Source: Rapana venosa (Eukaryota > Mollusca > Gastropoda > Neogastropoda > Muricidae). From it: DNA of 64,000 nucleotides. Made by a program: the position numbers and the translations under genes. The stretch's first letter is position 1, and every line of letters begins with the position of its first letter. The notes under the pieces were generated by a model, which was given only the letters and a program-made list of their open reading frames with translations, did not search any database and was not told where the DNA came from. The stretch is taken from contig CM054157.1 in the NCBI GenBank assembly GCA_028751875.1, positions 49,159,982 through 49,223,981 on the forward strand, in the 5' to 3' direction. Of this stretch, positions 1 through 30,015 are shown one piece after another.

Positions 1-144
1 CCTCGCTGGCACTGTTTGCTTACTTGCCTACCTGCCTGTCTGTCTGTCCTGCTTGACTGTCTGCCTGTCTGCCTGCCTGATTGCTTTGATGGTTTGGTTA
101 GTTGATCCTGTATTCCATGAGCGATCAGAGTAGCATAATCATTA

Positions 145-145
145 G

Positions 146-232
<87 letters not shown>
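145..232. repeat. (CT)n microsatellite
   Basis: About 40 CT dinucleotides with two single-base interruptions, directly followed by a truncated SINE A. Confidence 0.95.
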
Positions 233-235
233 CCG

Positions 236-435
236 TTCCCCTACTGGGTGACCGTGTGCGAACGCACGCAGAACATCTTGCGCACACGTTAAATCCTGTT
301 CCGCTTTTCGTAAGAGTATGCCATTGTGCGCCGGTGGGAACAGATGACAGAATTTACAAAACCACATACACACGGGGACTGGATGTAAAAAAGCAAATAA
401 GTGCTTATTCGATTATCGATATAAAAGAATAAAAT
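236..435 (+). mobile_element. SINE A (core + tail 1), 5'-truncated
   Basis: Core GTGTGCGAACGCACGCAGAA and TTCCGCTTTTCGTAAGAGTA, tail 1 AAGTGCTTATTCGATTATCG. Confidence 0.82.
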
Positions 436-459
436 AAAATAAAAAAATAAAAAACTCTG

Positions 460-790
460 CAGGAGGTCTGCCCGCTGGCCCCAGCCGACATATGCCGAAA
501 TTCAGAGCAGCTCATTTCATTGGACAGGTTGCATGCTGGGTATGTTCGTGTTTCCGTAACCCGCCGAACGCTGACATGAAATACTGGATATTTAACGTGC
601 ATATTTGATCATCTGCATGTATGTATATATACAGGAAGAAAATTAAGGCACTGGCAGGTCTGCACTTGAGGTCGACCTGGGAGATCGAAAAAATCCCCAC
701 CCATAATTCACTAGACGCGGCCACTGAGATTCGAACCCGTGAGTTCATGGACCCACAGGATTGAAGTCAAACAGTCTTAACCACTTCTTG
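460..790 (-). mobile_element. SINE C
   Basis: Reverse of the element whose head contains TAGCCAAGTGG and GGTTCGAATC. Here GGTCTGCCCGCTGGCC to TTGAAGTCAAACAGTCTTAA; the box A end is mutated. Confidence 0.75.
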
Positions 791-913
791 TTCTTTGAAG
801 TCACAAGGTCTTTTTGGGGTACTGTGATCTTTTTTCTCTCTCTTTTGGTCCTTTTCTCCTTTTAACTCCAATCAAAATTCACTTACAGTGACCTTTTAAA
901 CAATATTTCAAGA

Positions 914-1340
914 AGGATGGTGGCAGGACGGTTAAGACGTTCACCTGCCTAACAAGTAAACCGTGAGGTTCTGGGTTCCATTCCCAGCCTTTCGCCCTTT
1001 CTTACCAGTTTGACGGGAAAATCCAACTGAATGAAAGTCTTTCGAAGGAAATGATAATCTGAGGCCCCGTGGGTGAATGCACTCAGAACATCTTGTGCAT
1101 ACGTTAAAAACCCGTTTCCCCTTATGCAAGAGTAGATCATTTCGTGATGGTAGGAACGGATAAAAAAAAAATTTTAACGCACATAATAGATATACAGGTG
1201 TGCTAAGACACCATTCCCGAAGTCGGAATGCGGCTACCTTCATGGATGGGGGATGGGGAGGAGGGGGTGGGGGGTTGCATACGCAAAAATCTTGCCATTA
1301 GTGAACCTCAGAGCTCTAGCCAAGGAACAAAATAGACCAA
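914..1340 (+). mobile_element. SINE A (head 2 + core + tail 2)
   Basis: Head 2 GGTTAAGACGTTCACCTGCC with box B GGTTCCATTCCC, diverged core, tail 2 CCCGAAGTCGGAATGCGGCT and GAGCTCTAGCCAAGGAAC. Confidence 0.75.
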
Positions 1341-1472
1341 AAAGAGAAAGCAATAAAGCCAGTGTTTGAAAGGAAACTCTTGCCTTCTCAATAAAAAAAA
1401 AAACCCAAACGCGTGACGCAAACCATTAAGATTTCCATTCGTCCCCTGCTGGTTTGGCGGTGGTTGTGGCAG

Positions 1473-21448
<19,976 letters not shown>

Positions 21449-21454
21449 GATATC

Positions 21455-21463
21455 GTTTGGAAA

Positions 21464-21494
<31 letters not shown>

Positions 21495-21880
21495 GAGAGA
21501 AGAGAGGAGAGGGAGAGAGAGAGAAGGGCTGTTGGAGGAAGAGTTGTTGGTTTCTTTTCTTGCAGGTTGTGATGGAGGAAAGCTTAAAATGTGTGTGTAT
21601 TGAAATGAAAAAGAAACACAGAGGCACGCACGCATGCACACACACACAAGCACACATGCACTTGTGCGCACACACACACACACACACATGCATTACACAC
21701 AAGAAAGCACACACATGCATACGCACAAAAGAAAACACACAAGCATGCATGCACTTGTGTGCGCACACACACAAACACATGTGCACACACACTCTCACAG
21801 ACACACCCACTCTCATCACACACACACACACTCTCTCTCTCTCTCTCTCTCACTCTCTCACCGACACACTCACTCTCATA

Positions 21881-21931
<51 letters not shown>

Positions 21932-21945
21932 GTTACACCAAGAAA
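21455..21945. repeat. GA/CA microsatellite cluster in CFAP251 3' flank
   Basis: GA tract at 21463-21530, CACA and ACGCATGCA tracts at 21620-21830, then CT and CA tracts to 21935. Directly after the CFAP251 stop, so probably in its 3' UTR. Confidence 0.9.
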
Positions 21946-22806
21946 ACACACACATACACACAGTGAAAAGCCTGCAACTCAATTCATTTGACAAAGTTAC
22001 ATATTCAACAGCAATTTCCATAATATACACATACTCATACAGGCAAACAAATATACTCTGTATACTCTGTTTATAACTTTTTTTATGATTATCCTGCTCC
22101 TGCTGTTACTGTTTACGATATTTTTTACAATATTCTATCATATGAATCATTGCACTCTTAAGAAGGTGATACTTAATTAATTTTCCAATCTTGTGGTGAA
22201 AAACTTGTGACAATAGATCCACACAAAACGATTTCAAAGTCACAGATTTTCCTCAGCATACTTCCAGTGCACTTTTTACATTTGTTTTGTATACCTTTAT
22301 ACAATTCTTGGATTTGTACAAGTTTATATTCAATTGACTTTTATGCTTATACCCCAATTTTCATATAATGCATTTTGGAATTTATACAAAATTTACTGAT
22401 AAGTGAAATGCAAATGTTTTTCAAGATATTAGTCTTCGGTTGTTTTTTTTCATTCAATTTTTATCAGAGTTGTCATTCTATAAGACTTTTACATCTGATG
22501 ATTAGATGTTCTATAACAGAGTTCAAAATGGCATAGAATATAGAGCCCATATAATTTTAGAAGTTGTCGTTATCGGTGATCATATAATTTTTATATGACA
22601 TTTCTTTTACAAAAGATTACTTTGAAGTATTTATTTCTGAAATCTGATTTGGACACTGGCGCTGTTTATAAAATAAGACTTGACTGCCTCAAATTTTACA
22701 TCCATTTTATTCTTTTGGACTTGACACATAGTCTGAGTGACTTTATTTTGACAGTGAATCCAGGCATCTATGTTGACAGCTGCTTCTTTTAAGGATGTAC
22801 TCTTTA
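21946..22806. other. AT-rich flank before the gap
   Basis: About 860 bp of AT-rich, low-repeat sequence up to the N run. It could hold the rest of the CFAP251 3' UTR or MMAB 3' sequence; no open frame is convincing. Confidence 0.45.
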
Positions 22807-23306
22807 NNNNNNNNNNNNNNNNNNNNNNNNNNNNNNNNNNNNNNNNNNNNNNNNNNNNNNNNNNNNNNNNNNNNNNNNNNNNNNNNNNNNNNNNNNNNNN
22901 NNNNNNNNNNNNNNNNNNNNNNNNNNNNNNNNNNNNNNNNNNNNNNNNNNNNNNNNNNNNNNNNNNNNNNNNNNNNNNNNNNNNNNNNNNNNNNNNNNNN
23001 NNNNNNNNNNNNNNNNNNNNNNNNNNNNNNNNNNNNNNNNNNNNNNNNNNNNNNNNNNNNNNNNNNNNNNNNNNNNNNNNNNNNNNNNNNNNNNNNNNNN
23101 NNNNNNNNNNNNNNNNNNNNNNNNNNNNNNNNNNNNNNNNNNNNNNNNNNNNNNNNNNNNNNNNNNNNNNNNNNNNNNNNNNNNNNNNNNNNNNNNNNNN
23201 NNNNNNNNNNNNNNNNNNNNNNNNNNNNNNNNNNNNNNNNNNNNNNNNNNNNNNNNNNNNNNNNNNNNNNNNNNNNNNNNNNNNNNNNNNNNNNNNNNNN
23301 NNNNNN
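22807..23306. other. Assembly gap, exactly 500 N
   Basis: A round-number run of N is a scaffolding placeholder, so the true distance is unknown. It lies between the CFAP251 3' flank and the region where the last MMAB exon should be. Confidence 0.97.
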
Positions 23307-23884
23307 GTAAAAAATTTGGGGAAATTCTTCATCTTCTCCTCTGAGCTACATTAACAGTACACATCATTCATGTATATCTATTTTCATTTCATTGGAGAGA
23401 GAGTCTGTGTGTGTGTGTGAGTGTTCGTTCTTCAATTTTACATCCTTCCATTACATTTGTGATAAACAGACAGGAAAATTGTGATGTGCATTGTTGCCTC
23501 TGTGTGTGTGTGTGTGTGTTTTGCTGTTGTTGTAGTGTGTGTATAGGATGTGTTTCAGCTTAACATCCTTCCACTAAAAAAATGATACAAGGTGGGAAAA
23601 CGTGTATGTGCGCACATGTGTGTGTGTGTGTATGTGTGCACACGTATGTGTTCAAGTATGTGTTATGTATTTGTGTGCCTGCATGCATGCCTGTGTGTGC
23701 TGCATGCATGTGCGTGTATGTGTATATTTGTTAAACCAACATAGGCACATGTCCCTTTTTCTGGCAACAACTATTCACTTTTGTCATCATGGGATTTCAT
23801 GCGCCTGTATATTTTCTCCTCTCTTCCCTCCTTCATGGCAGAAAATCGTGCCACCGTGAACAGGTAATCGCTTAATCTGGAGGC
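23307..23884. other. TG-rich flank after the gap
   Basis: TG tracts at 23405-23425, 23498-23520 and 23600-23730 in otherwise unique sequence. I looked here on the - strand for the missing MMAB exon (VVPL/ETDANV region) and did not find it. Confidence 0.5.
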
Positions 23885-23962
23885 AGAAAGCAAAAATATG
23901 TATGAGTATATTAAGTTTGTATCCAAATATAAAAGTGTAAAGCATCATAATAAAGCAAAAAT
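23885..23962. repeat. ~64-bp satellite, left remnant
   Basis: One unit of AAAATATGTATGAATATATT..AAGTTTGTATCCAAATATAA..AAGCATCATAATAAAGC. The decayed LINE is inserted directly to its right. Confidence 0.88.
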
Positions 23963-24090
23963 TACTTACTTACTTAGGCCCATCACTCCCCCTGGAGCAT
24001 AGGCCGCCGACAACAGTCCGCCAGAGTCCTCTGTCCTGTGCTATTCTCTCCAGCTGTCTCCAGGTATATCCCATCTTTCTGGTTTCTGCC

Positions 24091-24570
24091 TCAAGGTGCG
24101 TCGCCAGTGTTTCTTGGCCTTCCTCTTTTTCGTTTTCCCTGGGGGTTCCATGATAGTGCCTGCCTTGTGATGTTGCTGGCTGGCTTTCTCAGGGTGTGCC
24201 CAATCCATCCCCATCTCCTGCGCCGGATTTCATTCTTGGCTGGCAGCGGTTGGTACGTTGCCACAGGTCTGCGTTGCGTGGTGTTGGGCCAGTGGATTGG
24301 AGGATTCGTCTCAGGCAGCTGTTGTGAAGGTCTGCACTTTTTTTTGAGGGTGGTCTTTGTTGTCCCCATGTCTCCGCCCCATATAGTAGGACTAAACTTG
24401 ACGTTGGAGTTGAACAGCCTGATCTTTGTGCGGGTCGACACAACCTTGGAGCTCCAGATGTTCTTCAGCTGCAAGTACGCTGCCCTCGCCTTGCCAATTC
24501 TTGCTCTGACGTCTGCGTCTGTGCCGCCCTGCATGTTAATGATGAAACCCAGGTACGTGAATGTCTCCAC
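24091..24570 (-). pseudogene. LINE C-terminal fragment
   Basis: [20 protein letters not shown] (thumb start), [18 protein letters not shown], then [20 protein letters not shown] and [11 protein letters not shown], the usual end of RTE-like ORF2. One frameshift lies near the LYGAETWG motif, which is in the alternative frame at about 24380. Confidence 0.82.
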
Positions 24571-24611
24571 TTTTTCCCAGCTTTTTCCTTTTTAGTGTGA
24601 CTGGGTCCTCA

Positions 24612-24926
24612 TCACTGTGTTGTCTTGAGAATCTTGGTTTTGCCTTCATGGATCTTGAGCCCAACTTGTAATGAGGTGGCTGCTAGTTCTGTAGTCTTGT
24701 CCTGCATCTGTTGGCGGCTGTGAGAAAGCAGGGCCAGGTCGTCTGCAAAGTCAAGATCACCCAGCTGCTCCCACAGTGTCCATGGATTCCAATTCTTCTG
24801 TATGCCGTTTGAAGTCTTCATGGTCCAATCGATTGCCAGGAGGAAGAGGAAAGGTGACAGGAGACAGCCTTGTCTGACTCCGGTCTTCACCTCAAAGCTG
24901 TTTGTGAGTTGTCCTCCATGGCCCAC
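24612..24926 (-). pseudogene. Reverse transcriptase fragment of the decayed LINE
   Basis: Contains TGVRQGCLLSPFLFLLAIDW and DFADDLALLSHSRQQM, the palm subdomain with an FADD catalytic box. It is separated from the upstream and downstream pieces by frameshifts. Confidence 0.85.
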
Positions 24927-25211
24927 CGGAGGTCATTCTTTCATAGGAGTTCTTGATCAAGTTGACCAGTTGGTTGGCACTCCATGGTGGCGAAGCAATT
25001 TCCAGAGGTGTTGCGGTCCACACTGCCCAAAGGCTTTCTCATAATTCAAAAAAGTTGATGTATAAAGATGAGTTCCACTCTAAAGATTGCTCAACGATGA
25101 TGCACAAGGTGGCAATCTGATCTATGCATGATCTGTTCTGGCGGAAGCCGGCCTGTTGGTCTCGGAGGAGAGGGTCGACTGCATTTTTCTTTTCTCTCGA
25201 GGAGGATCCTG

Positions 25212-25697
25212 TTAAAGACTTTTCCTGGCACCGGACAGAAGCTTTTTCCCTCTATGTTGGACAGTTACTGAGGTCTCCTTTCTTGGGTAGCTTGATGAGG
25301 TAGCCCTCCTTCCAGTTAATGGTACTTCCTCCTCTTCCCAAATCTTCCCAAAAGGGAGGGTACAGCATCTTACCGTGGTCTCCAGGTCTGCCTTGAGTGC
25401 TTCTGCGGGGATTTTGCCCGGGGTCCTGCTGCCTTGCCATTTCTCAGCATTTTGATGGCTTTCCTGATCTCCTCCTGGTTGGTTGCTCACAGTGATGTCT
25501 AGGTCTCTATCAGCAGGGTCGATGTCCGGGGGATTTGAAGGGACGGGTCTGTTCAGGAGTTCCTCAAAGTGCTCTGCCCATCTGTTCAGTTGCCCCTCTG
25601 TTCCCAGGATGGTGTTTCCTTTCTTGTCTTTAAATGGTCGCTCAGGCCTGCTGTATTTCCCCTGAGAGTTTCTTAGTGGTGTCATACAGAGCTTCAT
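25212..25697 (-). pseudogene. LINE linker/RT N-terminal fragment
   Basis: Includes FKDKKGNTILGTEGQLNRWA and HFEELLNRP, a segment always found between endonuclease and fingers in this LINE group. The continuation is frameshifted: the motif GKIPAEALKADLE is in frame but the K-x-GDLSNCP motif is in another frame (25440-25252). Confidence 0.8.
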
Positions 25698-26113
25698 GTT
25701 GTTACTGGCTGCTGTTTCCCTCGGCTTCCTCTGCCAGGCTGTCGATGTACTTGCGCTTGTTGTTCTTGCGCTCCTCTTGACTTCTTGTTGGTTTCTGTGA
25801 AGTCTGCTTGTGCCTTGGCCTTTGCGGGCTCTTGTCCGGCTGTTTTTACTGCTGCTTTCTTCTGCTTTCTTTTTTCAATCTTGCCCATTGTGACTGCCGA
25901 TATCCTTTCCTTCTGTTGGTGTCTTTTTGGGGCCCACTACTTCCTGACAAGTTGACGTCAGTGTCTCTTTCACTTTTTCCACTGGCTCTCGATGTCAGTC
26001 TTTTCTTCAAGCAGTTCTTGTAGTACTTGGTATTGTTGGTGAGGGACAGCTTAAATTCTTCATTTATTTTTGAGTCTTTCAGCAGGTGGTGTTGTACTTC
26101 TCCCTCTTTGTTG

Positions 26114-27049
26114 TTAATTTCTTTCCAGTTCCTCTTCAGCTTTAGCTTCAGCTGGTACCAAAAGGTGGTGGTCAGATGCAATGTCTGCTCCTCTTTTCAC
26201 CCTTACATCCTGTAGTGATCTCCTGAATTTCTTGGCCATGCAGATATGGTCGATCTGGTTCTCAGCCCACATGATTTGGTGATACCAGGTGGCCTTATGT
26301 ACTCTTCTGTGGGGAAAATGCTGCCACTGATTACCAGATTGTTGATAGCACAGAAGTCTGCAAATTTTCTCGCCATTCTCATCATCTCTCCTAATCCGTG
26401 TCTTCCCATCACTTCCTTGCATCCGTGTTGTCTTGTCGATCTTGGCATTGAAATCACCCATGAGGATGTTTTTTATCTTTTTCTGGGTATTTGGCAATGA
26501 CGTTCTGCAGTCTGTCGTAGAATTGATCTTTGGCTTTTTCTTCTCCGTCATTAGTTGGCGATTTAAAAATGGATGATGTTCATTTGTCTTCTTCTTCTTA
26601 GTCCTGAAGGATGCCGCAATGATTTTTTGATCCGTGTGCTTTTCCCCTCTTCGGGCTTGCTGCGCAGGTCTTGACAACATGAGCGCTACGCCTTCTGTGT
26701 GTGGAGCGTTGTCTTCATGGCCAGAATAAGCAAACATTTTCTCCAGTGGCAGTCTCCTTTGTCCTGACTGTGTCCAATGGGTCTCACTGATGCCAAGCAA
26801 TGTGAGGTTGTAGCTTTTCATCTCTGCTGCTACTTGTGTTGTTTTTTCCCGTCCATACATGGTCCTCACATTCCATGTTCCCACGTTGTTGGTCCTGGTC
26901 GATAAAAGGGGGGGCGGCCTTGTGGCTTCCGTAGACTCACGGCTTTCACCACATGGCGTCATACATCCTCTTGGTGAGGACCCTTCCTCTCCCAGGGCAG
27001 TAGTCTTTTGGTCTGTTGTTGGCGTTTCTGTAGCAAACTTTGTTTTCAC
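26114..27049 (-). pseudogene. Endonuclease domain of the decayed LINE
   Basis: 311-codon open stretch. NNVGTWNVRTMYGREKTTQV, LLGISETHWTQSG, LMGDFNAKIDKTTR and ASDHHLLVPA are endonuclease motifs. The middle (about residues 150-185) and the QSGNQWQHFPHRRVHKATW segment look frameshifted, since the expected NTMF/H-x-TW motif is garbled. Confidence 0.8.
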
Positions 27050-27121
27050 GGGGTGGGGTTGCTAGCCCCACGCCCAACCCTCCTCCTTTCTCATCCGGGC
27101 TTGGGACCGGCAGTGGCAGAG

Positions 27122-27420
27122 TTAAAGCAAAAATATGTATGAATTTATTAAGTTTGTATCCAAATATAAAAGCACAAAGCATCATGATAAAGCAAAAATA
27201 TGTTTGAATATATTAAGTTTGTATCCAAATATAAAAGTATAAAGCATCATAATAAAGCAAAAATATGTAGGAATATATTAAGTTGGTATCCAAATATAAA
27301 AAGTATAAAGCATCATAATAAAGCAAAAATATGTATGAATATATTAAGTTTGTATCCAAATATAAAAGTATAAAGCATCATAATAAAGCAAAAATATGAT
27401 GAATATATCAAGTTTGTTTC
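27122..27420. repeat. ~64-bp satellite, main block
   Basis: Four to five head-to-tail units with a few percent divergence. Continues after interruptions at 27534-27566 and 27858-27945. Confidence 0.92.
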
Positions 27421-27534
27421 TTCTTCCTTTTTTGTCATGTTTCTCCCAGGGGAGGTTTGACATTGATGAGCGTTCTCCATCTCTCTCTGTTTTGAGCTTC
27501 CTCCTTATTTATGCCCCTTTCTCTAAGATCATCT
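27421..27534 (-). mobile_element. LINE 3' end fragment inside satellite
   Basis: The - strand encodes [18 protein letters not shown] sequence ending PPLGET. It is nearly identical to the ends of the copies at 31124-31595, 46637-46870 and 51933-52230. The satellite unit AAGTTTGTATCCAAAT is split across it. Confidence 0.8.
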
Positions 27535-27569
27535 GTATCCAAATATAAAAGTATAAAGCATCATAGTAT

Positions 27570-27857
27570 AGTATAGTATGTTCTTTCGAGCCAGAAGGCC
27601 CATAGAGCCGGTGCTTATCCCGGTTTCTGTAGCGTTAAGCGAACTGATGGTTTTTCACCACCCCTGTGACAGGACGCTAGTCTGTTGCCAGATACTTCCC
27701 CAGCAGAGCTGGTACCCACTTGTACACCTGGGTGGAGTGAGGAAAATAGGAGTAAAGTGTCTTTCCCAAGGACACAACACCGAGCCGAGCGGGGATCGAA
27801 CCCGCGACCTCTGGATCACGAGTTGACCGCCTAAACCACTCGACCACGGTGCCTCCT
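27570..27857 (-). mobile_element. SINE E (tRNA-like, - strand)
   Basis: On the - strand a tRNA-like head has box A TGGTCGAGTGG and box B GGTTCGATCCC. A body with CTTGGGAAAGACACTTTACT and CCCAGGTGTACAAGTGGGTA follows, ending in a GGGCCTTCTGGC tail and TATACTATAC. The satellite is interrupted on both sides. The only copy of this family in the window. Confidence 0.8.
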
Positions 27858-27945
27858 ATAAAGCATCATAATGAAGCAAAAATATGTATGAATATATCAA
27901 GTTTGTATCCAAATATAAAAGTATAAAGCATCATAATAATAGTAT
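27858..27945. repeat. ~64-bp satellite, right remnant
   Basis: One more unit after the SINE E insertion, ending at CATCATAATAATAG, followed by a SINE C copy. Confidence 0.88.
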
Positions 27946-27964
27946 TCAGATTCTGTGTGACATA

Positions 27965-28375
27965 CACTATAGCCAAGTGGTTAAGACCTGTGGGTATAGA
28001 AGTTGTGGGTTCGAATCTCAGTGTCAGCATAGGGTGAATAAAGGGTGGCGATTTTTATTATCTCCTCGGTCAACTACAGTACAGACCGGCCAGTGCCTTA
28101 ATTCCCTTTGCGTCTAAACATATGCAGAAGACCAAATATGCATGTTAAAGATCCTGTAATTCATGTCGGCATTCAATGGGTTACGGAAGCACAAACATAC
28201 CCAGCATGCAACCTGTACAATGAAATTAGCTGCTCTGAAGTCAGAATGTGTCAGCTGAGGCCAGCAGCAGACCTCCTGTAAAGTTATAAGCACAGGAGAA
28301 GACCAGGCACTACACACCCCATCCAGTAAAGGAACACAGAGACAAAGAGAGATTGTATGTAAATTTAGTGTACAC
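27965..28375 (+). mobile_element. SINE C, full length
   Basis: Head ACTATAGCCAAGTGGTTAAG with box B GGTTCGAATCTC, through TGCCTTAATTCCCTT and CATGTCGGCATTCAATGGGT to CAGACCTCCTGTAAAG and AGACCAGGCACTACACACCC. Confidence 0.8.
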
Positions 28376-28405
28376 AGCATTATGATAGTAATGTACATAG
28401 TATCA

Positions 28406-28540
28406 TGGGTAAATGGGTACCTTCCACTTTAGGATCAGGGAAGGTAAAGCAGGGGAAAGAGTTGGCACCGCCCAATATGCTGGCCTGAGAAGTTGAGGTC
28501 CTGATGCCTGCCCTAACTACATAGGGACACCTTACCTTTT
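28406..28540 (+). mobile_element. SINE D, 5'-truncated
   Basis: Only the 3' body from GTAAATGGGTACCTTC to CACCTTACCTTT. Confidence 0.7.
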
Positions 28541-28757
28541 ATCCATAACTACCACTGTGATATTACACACACCGACAACAATTTATGACACGTAACTGTT
28601 CAAAAGGTGAACGTTGCGCATTTATTTCCTTTCTCTGGACAATGGGGTCAGCCTGAAACATAAAAACCGTTTTCCCACTGCAACAGCAACACCAAACGCA
28701 AAGAAAACGTCAACAATTTTTTGAGTTTTCTGTTTGTCTGTTTCTACCAGATTGTAT

Positions 28758-29110
28758 GTTCATCAAAGGTGAGATGTTTGCATGTACCTTTTTTTTGCCA
28801 TTTAGTGCGTTCCGACTTCGGAGTGAGTCTAAAGGACACCGGGTACATGCATTTTTTATAATATATATTTTTGTCAACTGTTCTATCTTCAAACGCCTCT
28901 CTTCCGAAAGACAGACATCTGCATGCAAGATGTTCTGCATGTGTTTGCACAGGTCTCGGTTTGTAGTCTCCTCCGAAGGACTTGCAGGGGAGTGGAGTCA
29001 GTACTGATGTTAACTCCTGGGAAAAAATCCCCTTGAACGGGCATCTCATTGGTGGCTTGATCCCAGGCAGTCAGATCACAAGCACAATGCTGTATCCTAA
29101 CTCCCCCCCC
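28758..29110 (-). mobile_element. SINE A (head 1 + core + tail 2), diverged
   Basis: Tail 2 ATTTAGTGCGTTCCGACTTC, core TGCAAGATGTTCTGCATGTG, head side CAGATCACAAGCACAATGCT. Confidence 0.75.
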
Positions 29111-29339
29111 CTCCCCTTTTCATATATAATTATTGTGATACTTGTCAGATTGCACACAACTGCTCACTTCGCCAAAAGCCTTCACTTGATACCTTCAAAT
29201 CCAGCCTCAAAACACACTTGTTTCCTACCTGAGACTTTCCCCTCATATCTGTCCCTAATCTTCAACAGCATCCTTCACCTCCTAAGTGTGTTCATGAGTG
29301 TGTGTGTGCGTGCGCGTGCGCGCGCATGGAGAGTTGCAT

Positions 29340-29435
29340 GCGTGTAAATGATTTGAGTGCAATCACTTCGATTTGTTTGTTTTTTACAAGATTCAGCGCT
29401 ATATAAATTCCATATATTATTATTATTATTATTTG
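29340..29435 (+). repeat. F tail with upstream RT-like piece
   Basis: TTGAGTGCAATCACTTCGAT to (ATT)n. The preceding 29150-29290 encodes KSLHLIPSNPASKHTCFLPE; a shorter form of the same sequence occurs at about 47760-47990, so the F tail may be the 3' end of a larger element. Confidence 0.7.
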
Positions 29436-29444
29436 ACTTCTATC

Positions 29445-29600
29445 CTGTGGGTCCATGAAGTTGTGGGTTCGAATCTCGGCAGCATCCTCTGGTGAATCAA
29501 GGGTGGAGAGCTTTACAATCTCCTAGGTCTACGTAAACCACAGACCTGCAAGTGCCTTCAATCCCTTCATGTATACATGCATACCAAATATAGCATCGTC
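29445..29600 (+). mobile_element. SINE C, 5' half
   Basis: CATGAAGTTGTGGGTTCGAA to CCCTTCATGTATACATGC; preceded by an F tail. Confidence 0.72.
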
Positions 29601-29739
29601 CAAATATCTTTCTTTTTTTAAAAACAAAAGAGAAAAGAAACATGTTTGCAGTATCTCTCAAGATTTCCACACTAGAATTTTGTGTAAAATGATCCCCAAC
29701 TCTTTCATCTGGCAAAACCAAAAGGGTAAAATAAGTTCT

Positions 29740-29930
29740 CTGAAGTTTGAGTGTGGCTGCCTGTATGGAAGGGTACTTGAAAAAAAAAAATCATTCAGGC
29801 AAACTTTTCATCCAGTGTGTACTTACAATCTCACAGTGATTCCCACGTAGGAAGAGGTCAGAGTGCATATTCTTGGTTACCTCCTGGGTGTTAGGCAGGA
29901 GAATGCGCCACAACAACAACAAAGTATTTA
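29740..29930 (+). repeat. Repeat I
   Basis: TGAGTGTGGCTGCCTGTATG, CCAGTGTGTACTTACAATCT, CAGAGTGCATATTC and CTCCTGGGTGTTAGGCAGGA. Same order of blocks as at 38455-38730; ends 20 bp before MMAB exon 7 donor region. Confidence 0.7.
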
Positions 29931-29950
29931 ATGATACCAAATTTACTCAC

Positions 29951-30015
29951 TCTCTCTCCGCCCTTCTGCACACAGCTCTGGCCAGATGAAGGTATGTTGC
30001 TGATTTTCCTCCTGA
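29951..30015 (-). CDS. MMAB: MMAB exon 7 (last visible)
   Basis: Acceptor TTTCTTTTAG, donor GTGAGT. Encodes [20 protein letters not shown] plus R and ends two bases into a codon. The RAVCRRAER helix carries active-site arginines in the family. The next exon should begin with the VVPL/ETDANV region; no such sequence is seen in the remaining - strand of the window. Confidence 0.94.

Larger units (their letters stand above)
23963..27121 (-). mobile_element. Decayed RTE-like LINE, near full length
   Basis: Read on the - strand it has an endonuclease domain (from about 27049: VGTWNVRTMY, LLGISETHW, GDFNAKID, ASDHHLLV). Reverse transcriptase pieces follow (25697-25212; GVRQGCLLSPFLFLLAIDW and FADDLALLSHS at 24926-24612; TYLGF and WIGHTLRKP at 24570-24091). 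The frames are broken by many indels, so it is a pseudogene copy. The 3' end is (TAAG)n near 23965-23975. Both flanks carry TAAAGCAAAAAT (23951-23962 and about 27123-27134), a 12-bp target-site duplication inside a satellite unit. Its protein style resembles the RTE group annotated as craniofacial-development-protein-2-like. Confidence 0.85.

Noticed and set aside
22631..23354. Open frames spanning the N run on both strands
   Set aside because: Produced only by translating N as unknown residues.
23841..23861. 22-nt mini-exon between ATGGCAG and GTAATC
   Set aside because: Too short, no phase partner, weak acceptor context and no homology to any gene here.
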